From an uncultured Bacteroidales bacterium (GTDB lineage Bacteria; Bacteroidota; Bacteroidia; Bacteroidales; Paludibacteraceae), in assembly GCA_937886455.1 (NCBI GenBank), contig CALGCU010000113.1, forward strand, positions 1 to 8,739: DNA of 8,739 nt, given 5' to 3'. The translations under genes were made by a program, and so were the position numbers. Of this stretch, positions 1-7,576 are shown in pieces (within the stretch, counting starts at the first letter, position 1; the number at the start of each line of letters is the position of its first letter). The notes under the pieces were generated by a model. It was not told the origin of the DNA. It saw nothing but the letters and a program-made list of their open reading frames with translations, and searched no databases.

Positions 1-995
1 TAACCGGTGAGGATATTCGTGAAGGTTTGACTGCTATTATCAGTGTTAAAATTGAAGATCCTCAGTTTGAAGGTCAGACTAAACAAAAACTTGGTAATTC
101 TGAAGCCAGAGGTGCTGTAGATAGTATTGTTAGTGAACAGCTTACTTATTTCCTTGAACAGAATCCTACGATTGCAAAATTAATTTGTGAAAAATCAATT
201 TTAGCACAGCGTGCAAGGGATGCTGCAAGAAAAGCAAGAGACCTCGTACAAAGAAAATCCCCTCTCTCTGGAGGCGGACTGCCAGGCAAATTAGCTGACT
301 GCTCAAGCAGAAAACCGGAAGAATGTGAACTATTCTTGGTCGAAGGAGACTCTGCAGGCGGAACCGCTAAGAGCGGAAGAGATAGAGCAACTCAAGCCAT
401 TTTGCCATTGAGAGGTAAGATTCTGAACGTCGAAAAAGCAATGCCACACAAAGTATTCGAAAGCGACGAAATCAAGAATATTTACACTGCATTAGGAGTA
501 ACCATCGGAACAGAAGATGACGCAAAGGCACTAAATATGGAAAAACTGCGTTATCATAAAGTAATCATCATGACCGATGCCGACGTGGACGGTAGCCATA
601 TCGCCACCTTGATTATGACTTTCTTCTTCAGATACATGAAAGAACTCATTGAACAAGGATATCTATATATCGCTACACCTCCACTCTACTTGTGCAAAAA
701 AGGACAACATGAAGAGTATTGTTGGACTGAACAACAAAGAACTGCTTTCATACAACAATATGCAGCCGGAAACGAAAAACAAGTAACCGTACAACGATAC
801 AAAGGTTTAGGTGAGATGAGTGACGAACAATTGTTCGAAACTACAATGAATCCTGAAAAGAGAACACTCCGTCAAGTAACGATTGAAAGTGCAGCAGCGG
901 CTGACCAGGTAATCTCTATGTTGATGGGTGATGAAGTGGCTCCTCGACGCGACTTCATTGAGAAAAACGCAACATACGCAAACATTGACGCATAA
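1..995 (+). CDS. gyrB: DNA gyrase subunit B, C-terminal half (5' end outside window)
   Basis: GyrB is the ATPase subunit of the A2B2 gyrase that negatively supercoils DNA in the cytoplasm. The open frame runs in from the left edge (first whole codon at 3, reading TGEDIREGL), so the TTG at 27 is an internal Leu codon and not a start. About 330 residues are visible, roughly half of a Bacteroidota GyrB of about 650. Seen in order: the end of the transducer domain; the Toprim motif EGDSAGG at 342-362, supplying the catalytic Glu; DADVDGSH at 576-599, supplying the metal-binding Asp residues; and the tail motif QRYKGLGEM. The frame ends in NATYANIDA. The roughly 165-residue insert of E. coli GyrB is absent, as is normal for this phylum. 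GyrB is favoured over ParE by the tail and the close match to Bacteroides GyrB. Third-position base use changes sharply near 174. The next gene starts 9 bases after the stop. Confidence 0.97.
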   Translation, partial: TGEDIREGLTAIISVKIEDPQFEGQTKQKLGNSEARGAVDSIVSEQLTYFLEQNPTIAKLICEKSILAQRARDAARKARDLVQRKSPLSGGGLPGKLADCSSRKPEECELFLVEGDSAGGTAKSGRDRATQAILPLRGKILNVEKAMPHKVFESDEIKNIYTALGVTIGTEDDAKALNMEKLRYHKVIIMTDADVDGSHIATLIMTFFFRYMKELIEQGYLYIATPPLYLCKKGQHEEYCWTEQQRTAFIQQYAAGNEKQVTVQRYKGLGEMSDEQLFETTMNPEKRTLRQVTIESAAAADQVISMLMGDEVAPRRDFIEKNATYANIDA

Positions 996-1004
996 AAGAA
1001 AAAT

Positions 1005-1550
1005 ATGAAAATAGCCGTCTATTGTTCATCAAGCAATCATATTGCCGAACACTACAAACAAATGGCGTTTGAATTAGGCAAATGGATAGCAAGCGAAGGA
1101 CATACCCTAGTATATGGAGGGGCAATAGGAGGACTTATGACAGCTGTAGCTGAAGGGGCATACACGCACAAAGGGAGCATAATAGGCGTGGTACCGCAAA
1201 GTGTAATCAATAAAGGAAGAAAGACTGATTTACCCATTGAAATACACACCACAGCTGATTTACACGAAAGAAAGATGCTAATGAAACAATTAGCCGATGT
1301 ATTCGTGGTACTTCCGGGAAGCTTCGGAACATTAGATGAAATGTTTGATGTTGTCTCTGCTGGGACACTGAATGAGCATAAAAAACCGCTTATTCTTGTT
1401 AATTGGCAGCATTATTATGACCATCTCATTGAACTTTTCTCATGGATGAAACATGAAAATTGCTTACCAAAAATAGAAATATACAAACCTGAAGTTGTGA
1501 CAACTATTGATGAATGCATAAATATCATAAATAAATACATAATAGAATAA
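1005..1550 (+). CDS. LOG / TIGR00730 family nucleotide 5'-monophosphate phosphoribohydrolase
   Basis: This 181-residue protein is a complete single-domain member of the LOG (Lonely Guy) family with a Rossmann-like fold. Characterised members cleave the N-glycosidic bond of cytokinin riboside 5'-monophosphates or of AMP-like nucleotides, releasing base and ribose 5-phosphate. Visible landmarks are the N-terminal strand MKIAVYCSSS, the glycine-rich YGGAIGGLM (residues 37-45), HERK (87-90) with the conserved Arg, and the nucleotide-binding loop PGSFGTLDE (104-112). That loop is normally PGGxGTxxE, so the second Gly is Ser here, while the Thr and Glu are kept. There is no signal peptide, so it is cytoplasmic. 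The ATG at 1005 is the natural start: it lies 9 bases after the gyrB stop and begins the first strand of the fold; only an A-rich stretch precedes it. It is probably co-transcribed with gyrB and the next gene. The true substrate in this organism cannot be read from the sequence. Confidence 0.9.
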   Translation: MKIAVYCSSSNHIAEHYKQMAFELGKWIASEGHTLVYGGAIGGLMTAVAEGAYTHKGSIIGVVPQSVINKGRKTDLPIEIHTTADLHERKMLMKQLADVFVVLPGSFGTLDEMFDVVSAGTLNEHKKPLILVNWQHYYDHLIELFSWMKHENCLPKIEIYKPEVVTTIDECINIINKYIIE

Positions 1551-1561
1551 TTATTGAAGCC

Positions 1562-2887
1562 ATGAATCTATTTTGGAAAAAAATGTTTGGTGGAATGACT
1601 AGTACCGCCAAGTTAGAAAAAAATGAAGCCGAATTAGCGAGAGAATATGACCGCTATTGTGAGGTTGGTAAGTCTGCTGAATGGGCAGAGTTTAAAGAAC
1701 TGCAAGCTAAGGTTAAAACACCTGAGTTCAAACAAAACAAAAAAATGTTGCAAACACGCAAATTCAAAGACACTGAAGAATATCGCAACATCACCAAATT
1801 AAAAAAACTTCAATCACAAAGCGATTTCAAGAAATACCTGAACATTCTGTCTTCAAGCGAACTCATTTGCTTCCTTGAATTCAAACAATCTGAGCAATAC
1901 AAACGTCTTGCCGACCCTGAAGCAGTAAAAAACTCAGAGCAATTACAAAGAATGAAAGCGTATGAACGTTCTAAAGAATATGCTCTCTACACCAGATACC
2001 ATGACTCTTATCAAGAAAAAGAATACCTCAAACTAAAACAATTAGTTGAGACAGAAGACTTCCAAAAGAAACTTGCTTTTTGGTCTAATCCTAAACGCTG
2101 GGAAACTACTGAAGACTATAGATTAGACGCAAGATATTATCAACTCTACAAGAATGATGATATTCGTTTCTATCAAAACACAGACCCAAAAAAATTCGAT
2201 GAAATCAAAAATTATCAACTAACATTTGAAGATAATTTTGATTGGAACACTTTGGAACGTTCACATTGGGACAATGGATTCCACTACAAATCATCACAAT
2301 TGAAGGCTAATCATTCTTTCTTCAATGAAAAACAAGCCAATAATGCCGGTCACAACATTGAAGTCATCAATGGTGTCCTCAATATCAGAACAAGAAAAGA
2401 AACAGTCAAAGCTGCTGCATGGAAAGGAGTCGGCACAGAAGGATTCGTAGAAAAAGAATTTGATTATACCTCCGACATTATTCAAACCGGTAAACACTTC
2501 CAACAAGCTGAAGGTATCTTTAGAGCAAAAATTAGATGTAAAGGACCTATTCATCATGCATTCTGGTTAGGTGCAGAAACCAAGTTACCACATGTAAATA
2601 TCTTCCATTTCAACGGGAAAAATATTACAGTTGGTAATGCCAATAACCAATTATTTGATCAAACCAAAATAACCGGTATCAATGCTAATTCTTTCTATAT
2701 TTACACGCTTGTTTGGCGACAAAAAGAATTGATTTGGCTGGTTAATGACGTAGAAGTGTTCCGCACTTCAGCCAATCTACCAACCCAACCTCTATACATG
2801 GCTTTAAATTCCTTTATCTCCGAAAACCAACGCGGAGCACAAGGAACATTAGAAGTTGACTGGGTTAAAGTATATGCAAAACGCTAA
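1562..2887 (+). CDS. GH16-like (concanavalin A-type fold) protein with N-terminal helical repeats; catalytic motif apparently lost
   Basis: The 441-residue protein has two parts. Residues about 20-210 are highly charged, Lys/Glu/Tyr-rich and predicted helical, forming six degenerate tandem repeats. Residues about 218-441 resemble glycoside hydrolase family 16: LTFEDNFDWNTLERSHW, a GIFRAKIRCKGPIHHAFWLG stretch matching the strand before the active site, FYIYTLVWRQKELIWLVND, and the closing EVDWVKVYAKR. GH16 enzymes hydrolyse or transglycosylate beta-1,3/1,4-glucans and galactans through ExDxxE. The aligned segment here is HVNIFH (residues 344-349, nt 2591-2608), which replaces all three acids. 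No alternative ExDxxE occurs in the GH16-like part. There is no signal peptide or lipobox; only a short amphipathic-looking start, MNLFWKKMFGG, is seen. This points to a cytoplasmic, non-catalytic or binding role, which is inference. It starts 11 bases after the LOG gene, and its last codons form part of a terminator. The fold call is fairly secure, but the function is unknown. Confidence 0.8.
   Translation: MNLFWKKMFGGMTSTAKLEKNEAELAREYDRYCEVGKSAEWAEFKELQAKVKTPEFKQNKKMLQTRKFKDTEEYRNITKLKKLQSQSDFKKYLNILSSSELICFLEFKQSEQYKRLADPEAVKNSEQLQRMKAYERSKEYALYTRYHDSYQEKEYLKLKQLVETEDFQKKLAFWSNPKRWETTEDYRLDARYYQLYKNDDIRFYQNTDPKKFDEIKNYQLTFEDNFDWNTLERSHWDNGFHYKSSQLKANHSFFNEKQANNAGHNIEVINGVLNIRTRKETVKAAAWKGVGTEGFVEKEFDYTSDIIQTGKHFQQAEGIFRAKIRCKGPIHHAFWLGAETKLPHVNIFHFNGKNITVGNANNQLFDQTKITGINANSFYIYTLVWRQKELIWLVNDVEVFRTSANLPTQPLYMALNSFISENQRGAQGTLEVDWVKVYAKR
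1670..2185 (+). repeat. six degenerate tandem ~27-residue helical repeats encoded in the GH16-like gene
   Basis: These are protein-level repeats at residues 37-69, 70-96, 97-123, 124-150, 151-181 and about 182-208. Each begins with an acidic residue followed by a large hydrophobic one at repeat position 5 (W41, Y74, L101, L128, Y155, Y186). A second aromatic or aliphatic residue follows 12 or 15 positions later (F56, F89, Y113, Y140, F167, I201). The spacing of position 5 is 33, 27, 27, 27 and 31 residues. Lys and Glu fill most other positions, as expected for short amphipathic helices. The DNA itself is not visibly repeated, so the array is old and diverged. I do not recognise a named repeat family. 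The boundaries were set by eye. Confidence 0.55.
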
Positions 2888-2910
2888 GGGGCGTTTTGCA
2901 TATTTTTCTT
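2872..2910 (+). terminator. intrinsic terminator of the gyrB-LOG-GH16-like cluster
   Basis: A perfect 13-bp stem pairs 2872-2884 (atatgcaaaacgc) with 2891-2903 around a 6-base loop, followed by a T-rich run (TTTTTCTT). The 5' arm is made of the last codons of the GH16-like gene, and its TAA stop (2885-2887) sits in the loop. The position and U-tract fit a Rho-independent terminator separating this cluster from the HTCS gene 54 bases downstream. Confidence 0.88.
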
Positions 2911-2941
2911 CTTATTGATTGATTAGTATTAAGCACAACAC

Positions 2942-5900
2942 ATGAAAAAACACATTTTAGTATTGTTTTTGTGCGGGATGGTTTTATCCGCAAAAGCATC
3001 TGTAGAATACCAATTTAGGCATTATTCTGTAAAAGACGGTTTATCACAAAACACTGTTATGGCTATACTACAAGACCACAAAGGCTTCATGTGGTTTGGC
3101 ACGTGGGATGGCTTGAATAAGTTTGACGGAAACCAATTTACCATCTATAAATCATACCCCGGAGATAAAAGTGCTATCAGTACTAATCGTATTGACTTTC
3201 TTTACGAAGACAAAAATGAGTTTATTTGGATGCAAACCTATGATGGCAGTTACCATAGATTCGATCCAAGAACTGAAACTTTTCAAAGTCTTCCTAACAA
3301 AACTGAAATCCGTAGAGGGAAATACTGCTTTCTTGAAGCAAATGACCGCAAGATATGGATTGTAACAAATGATCAAGGCTTGATGTGCGTCACGTCCAAT
3401 CCTAACAATGGACAAATGGACGTAAGCTTATATGAGAGTGAAGGGGATAAAGTAATCACTAATGACACTGTTTATTTTGTTATACAAGATGCAACAGGTT
3501 TAATATGGGTAGGTACTCAGAATGGGCTAAACTCCATTGACAGCACTAATAACATAAAATCTTACTTCCCAAATCAACAAGAAACTAAGAATTGTTTTTT
3601 AGTAGCTAAACAAACAGAAAATTGCATTTGGTTTGGTTCTCAAGATGGTGTCCTATGGCGTTACTCTTACGCAGATGAGAAGTTTGAACGCATATTTTTG
3701 GGCAAAGAAACTCAAATCACAGACCTTGCCATTATACACAATAGATACATCATTGCTACCACACAAAGTGAAGGCTTCTTTGTTTATGACACACACACTT
3801 CACAAATAAAGAATTTCTCGTCTTCTAATACATCAGCCATTACCTCCAACAATTTCTTCACAGTCACAGTTGACTCACATGGTGTAGCTTGGTTTGAAGG
3901 TCAACAATCCGGTATCTTACGTTATATTCCGGAAAGAGCTTCACTCAAACGATTTCAACCCAAAGTAGATGCCGTTCATCAGGTATCTGTACAAAGAAAC
4001 CTGGTTATCTTTGAAGACGCCAATAATAGATTATGGATTAACCCACAAGGAGGAGGCTTCTCCTATTATGATAGAGAAGAAGATAAACTTCAACCCTTCT
4101 TCAATGAACCGGGAAGTAAAGATTGCAGATTTTCCAATGTAATTCACACTGCATTTGCTGACAAAGACAACAATCTATGGATTAGTACCTACAACAAGGG
4201 AATTGAGAAAATCATCAATATAGAAACACAATTCCACGAAATAAAAGTTGATAAAGTACAAAACACACTTACATCCAATGAAGTACGCGCCATAAAAGAG
4301 ACCAGCGGAGGTATCATCTGGGTGGCTACTAAAGAAGGTGTTACACGCTGTTACGATGCACTCCTACAAGAGATTGGTACTTTGTACGAAAATGGTAAGG
4401 TGAGCAAGGGCTCTTTTAGTAAACATTTTTCCAAACTCGTGTACACCATTCACGAAGACACACAAAAGAGAATATGGTTAGGCACCAAAGGTGATGGCAT
4501 ATATCTGCTTACACCTCAATCTCACCTACCTAATCTATCTTACTCTATTCAACATTTTCAACACGACAAAAACAACCCTAAATCATTGTCCCACAACAAT
4601 ATCTATGATATCACAGAAGATAAGGAGGGTAACATTTGGATTGGCACATACGGAGGAGGATTAAATAAATTGCAAGGAGGAGACATAACAAACCCTAACT
4701 TCCTAAACTATAACAATGGATTAGAATTCTATCCTAAGGAAGTTGGTTCAAAAATACGTTGCTTGCTCTCCGACAACAATAACACATTGTGGGTTGGTAC
4801 AACTGATGGTTTATTCCAGATTGAGCAAGAAAATAATGAATACTCTGTTTATCACAGTAAAAAAACACCGGGAAATCCGGCTTGCTTAGGCGACAACAAC
4901 GTCCACTACCTATATCAGGATTCACACAACACCATTTGGATGGGTACATTCGGGGGTGGTTTAAACAAACTTATTAAGAAAGCCACCAAAGACTCTCCTG
5001 CTGAATTTAAAGCATACACAACTCATATAAATGGTTCTTACAATGACATAGTTCTATGTATAGTAGAAGATAAGTTTGGCAACCTATGGATGAGTTCTGA
5101 GAACACTATTTCTCGTTTTGATGCACAAAACGATATTTTCCAGAACTTCAATGTGCTGATTGGAAGTAGTGATGCTTATTTCTCAGAAGCTGCCGGCACA
5201 TTGCTTTCTTCTGAAAAGATGTTATTTGGAAGCAACAAAGGACTCTATGAATTCAATCCACTCAAGGTATTAAGAAGTGACGATGTTCCCAATATTGAAT
5301 TCACACGCTTCCAACTCTTTAATGAAGACTGTAAAATTGGCGAAGCAAACTCACCATTGACTAAGAGTATCGGCTTTACTTCTACAGTGGAACTAACACA
5401 CAAACAATCCGTATTTAGCATTGAGTATGCCGCCTTAGACATGGCTAATCCCTCTCGCATCCAATATGCGTTTATATTAGACGGATTCGAGAAAAATTGG
5501 AACTATGTTCAACACCAAAGAAAAGCTACATATACCAATATTCCCAAAGGAACATATCATTTCAGGGTTAAATCAACTAATAAAGATGGAATCTGGGTCA
5601 ATAATGACACTGCATTAACCATTATTGTACAACCGTCATTCTGGCAAACACCATTGGCCTACATTCTCTATATCATTGTATTAGTCATAATTCTATTTTC
5701 CTTCTATTACTTCAGCATGAAACTGAGTAAGAAGAATATGGAGGTTGAAATCGAAAAACAAGTCACTGACAACAAACTTAAATTCTTTACCAATATATCC
5801 CATGAATTACGCACACCACTCAGCTTGATTCTTGGTCCGGTAGAACATATACTAAAGAAAGAAAAAATTTCCGAAGAGGTCAAAGAAGAATTATTAGTTG

Positions 5901-7381
5901 TACAAAGTAACACCAATAGGATGTTGCGACTTGTCAATCAAATTTTAGATTTTAGAAAAATACAAAATAAAAAAATGCGTCTCAAGGTTCAGCCCACATT
6001 GTTAGACACGTTTGTGAAGACCATTTGCTCTAACTTTGAGAAAGAGGCAATCGAACGCAATATAGAATTCACTATCCAAAGTAATCTTACCAAAGAGTCT
6101 GTTTTGTGGATTGATCAAGACAAATTTGATATCATCCTATACAATTTATTGTCAAATGCCTTTAAGTTCACTCCTGATAACAAGCGAATAACCGTCATTG
6201 TTGAAGACATACACGAAACCATCCTCTTAAAAGTAAAGGACGAAGGAATTGGTATTTCTAAAGATCGCTATAGCACGGTTTTCAACCGATTTAATTCTAC
6301 CGGAGAAGTACAGAGAATGGGCAATTTCATCATACAGAGTTCCGGCATTGGATTACACTTAGTAAAAGAATTGGTCGATTTGCACAATGGTATTATTGAA
6401 GTGGACAGCACAGAAAACGAAGGAACCATATTTACCATCTCCTTCAAGAAAGGCAACAAACATTTCGATCCGAACGAAGTGGACTTCATTGTTGGTGATG
6501 AGGCAGGTAAAATTGTAAAGGAAAATAAAGAACTTACCGAATTAAGTAATCACAACACCCTACATCTGCCATCACTTACTACCACAGCCAAACCACAGCT
6601 TACAATGTTAATTGTTGAAGACAATGTTGACATGCGTGAATTCTTACTCACCATCTTTAAAAATACCTACAAAACCATTGTGGCGGAGGATGGAAAAGAA
6701 GCCTTAGAGCTTGCTTTTGAAAATATACCTGACATCATTGTAACCGACTTGATGATGCCTCACATGGATGGTATAGAATTAACTGCTACTCTTAAGAAAG
6801 ATGAACGCACCAATCATATTCCTATCATTCTACTCACAGCTAAATCTGCTGTTGAAAATCGATTAGAAGCTCTTCAAATCGGTGCAGACGATTACATCAC
6901 AAAACCATTCTCACCTGTATATTTAGAAGCCAGAATTGAGAATCTGTTAGCGCAAAGACAAAAGATACAAGAACACTATCGTAAAGACCTACTAAAACTC
7001 AATCCTAAGAAGATAGAGAAAGAAGGAATTTCACCGGAAGAAGCATTCCTTGCCAAGTTGATGGACTTCATGGAACGCAACATGGATAATAACAATCTCT
7101 CCGTAGAGGATCTTGTATCAGAAATGGCACTTGGGCGAACTGTTTTCTTCAACAAGCTAAAAGGACTTACCGGTCTTTCTCCTGTAGAATTTATCCGTGA
7201 AATTCGTATTAAGCGAGCAGCACAACTTTTGGAAGATGACAGATACAATGTCACAGAGATAACATATATGGTGGGTATGAATGATTCGCGCTACTTTAGC
7301 AAATGTTTCAAGACGGCTTATGGTATTACTCCAAGTGAGTACAAACGTAATCTCAAAGCCCAACGAGAAGACAACAAATAA
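2942..7381 (+). CDS. hybrid two-component system (HTCS) sensor kinase / response regulator, AraC-type output
   Basis: This 1479-residue inner-membrane regulator combines sensor, kinase and transcription factor. Order: signal peptide at residues 1-19 (cut likely after AKA); two beta-propellers from about 25 to 780, with 14 Trp-containing Reg_prop motifs such as QDHKGFMWFGTWDGL plus two degenerate ones; Y_Y_Y domain about 784-897; transmembrane helix about 904-925; HisKA with phospho-acceptor H954 in ISHELRTP; HATPase with N-box N1072, DEGIGI (1100-1105) and SGIGL (1134-1138); receiver domain 1221-1340 with phospho-acceptor D1269, T1299 and K1321; and two helix-turn-helix units of an AraC domain, about 1369-1470. 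All catalytic positions look intact. In Bacteroides, HTCS proteins bind oligosaccharides in the periplasm and activate nearby polysaccharide utilisation genes; no susC/susD pair is visible here, so ligand and target are unknown. The ATG at 2942 begins the signal peptide and is the only sensible start. Terminators lie on both sides, so it is probably monocistronic. Confidence 0.96.
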   Translation: MKKHILVLFLCGMVLSAKASVEYQFRHYSVKDGLSQNTVMAILQDHKGFMWFGTWDGLNKFDGNQFTIYKSYPGDKSAISTNRIDFLYEDKNEFIWMQTYDGSYHRFDPRTETFQSLPNKTEIRRGKYCFLEANDRKIWIVTNDQGLMCVTSNPNNGQMDVSLYESEGDKVITNDTVYFVIQDATGLIWVGTQNGLNSIDSTNNIKSYFPNQQETKNCFLVAKQTENCIWFGSQDGVLWRYSYADEKFERIFLGKETQITDLAIIHNRYIIATTQSEGFFVYDTHTSQIKNFSSSNTSAITSNNFFTVTVDSHGVAWFEGQQSGILRYIPERASLKRFQPKVDAVHQVSVQRNLVIFEDANNRLWINPQGGGFSYYDREEDKLQPFFNEPGSKDCRFSNVIHTAFADKDNNLWISTYNKGIEKIINIETQFHEIKVDKVQNTLTSNEVRAIKETSGGIIWVATKEGVTRCYDALLQEIGTLYENGKVSKGSFSKHFSKLVYTIHEDTQKRIWLGTKGDGIYLLTPQSHLPNLSYSIQHFQHDKNNPKSLSHNNIYDITEDKEGNIWIGTYGGGLNKLQGGDITNPNFLNYNNGLEFYPKEVGSKIRCLLSDNNNTLWVGTTDGLFQIEQENNEYSVYHSKKTPGNPACLGDNNVHYLYQDSHNTIWMGTFGGGLNKLIKKATKDSPAEFKAYTTHINGSYNDIVLCIVEDKFGNLWMSSENTISRFDAQNDIFQNFNVLIGSSDAYFSEAAGTLLSSEKMLFGSNKGLYEFNPLKVLRSDDVPNIEFTRFQLFNEDCKIGEANSPLTKSIGFTSTVELTHKQSVFSIEYAALDMANPSRIQYAFILDGFEKNWNYVQHQRKATYTNIPKGTYHFRVKSTNKDGIWVNNDTALTIIVQPSFWQTPLAYILYIIVLVIILFSFYYFSMKLSKKNMEVEIEKQVTDNKLKFFTNISHELRTPLSLILGPVEHILKKEKISEEVKEELLVVQSNTNRMLRLVNQILDFRKIQNKKMRLKVQPTLLDTFVKTICSNFEKEAIERNIEFTIQSNLTKESVLWIDQDKFDIILYNLLSNAFKFTPDNKRITVIVEDIHETILLKVKDEGIGISKDRYSTVFNRFNSTGEVQRMGNFIIQSSGIGLHLVKELVDLHNGIIEVDSTENEGTIFTISFKKGNKHFDPNEVDFIVGDEAGKIVKENKELTELSNHNTLHLPSLTTTAKPQLTMLIVEDNVDMREFLLTIFKNTYKTIVAEDGKEALELAFENIPDIIVTDLMMPHMDGIELTATLKKDERTNHIPIILLTAKSAVENRLEALQIGADDYITKPFSPVYLEARIENLLAQRQKIQEHYRKDLLKLNPKKIEKEGISPEEAFLAKLMDFMERNMDNNNLSVEDLVSEMALGRTVFFNKLKGLTGLSPVEFIREIRIKRAAQLLEDDRYNVTEITYMVGMNDSRYFSKCFKTAYGITPSEYKRNLKAQREDNK

Positions 7382-7436
7382 CTCCTATAGACAAGTCAAT
7401 ATATTGCTCAAATAGTGCGTGATATACCTCTTTTAT

Positions 7437-7476
7437 GAGGGTCTTTCTTCTCTGCAAGAAAGACTCTCTTTTATTT
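7437..7476 (+). terminator. intrinsic terminator downstream of the HTCS gene
   Basis: A 13-bp stem pairs gagggtctttctt (7437-7449) with aagaaagactctc (7456-7468), with one G-U pair and a 6-base loop, followed by TTTTATTT. It lies 55 bases after the HTCS stop and upstream of the transporter's promoter, so it separates the two transcription units. Confidence 0.85.
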
Positions 7477-7502
7477 ATCTACACTTGTATACGACTAAGT
7501 TC

Positions 7503-7533
7503 TTGCCTATTTCCGTCTGTTTCTCTACTTTTG
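7503..7533 (+). promoter_or_regulatory. Bacteroidota-type promoter for the ZIP transporter gene
   Basis: The -7 box TACTTTTG (7526-7533) matches TAnnTTTG exactly, and TTG at 7503-7505 lies 20 bases upstream, where the -33 element is expected. Transcription would begin near 7540, giving a leader of about 37 bases before the ATG at 7577. It follows directly after the HTCS terminator, which supports the call. No clear operator-like palindrome for a metal-responsive repressor was seen around it. Confidence 0.65.
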
Positions 7534-7576
7534 TATTTCTGTATGAACAATAACAACCCTACAACGTTAATAAAGT

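Noticed and set aside
27..29. TTG as a start codon for a short gyrB-like gene
   Set aside because: The frame is open upstream to the window edge and encodes further GyrB residues (TGEDIREG), so the TTG is an internal Leu codon of a gene cut by the window.
1643..1663. E-Y-D...E stretch at residues 28-34 of the GH16-like protein as the missing catalytic motif
   Set aside because: It has the wrong spacing (ExDxxxE) and lies in the charged helical N-terminus, far from the GH16-like domain.
2972..2974. Cys11 of the HTCS protein as a lipoprotein attachment site
   Set aside because: The preceding residues LFL do not form a lipobox; the AKA site at residues 17-19 and the later transmembrane helix fit an ordinary signal peptide.
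4630..4975. Similar DNA segments encoding WIGTYGGGLNKL and WMGTFGGGLNKL as a possible recent duplication
   Set aside because: They are successive beta-propeller motifs of the HTCS sensor; the DNA is diverged at many third positions, as expected for old internal repeats.
3152..7363. Several open frames of 66-92 codons on the minus strand
   Set aside because: They lie opposite long, clearly real + strand genes, have no recognisable domains, and are the kind of shadow frames AT-rich coding DNA throws up.
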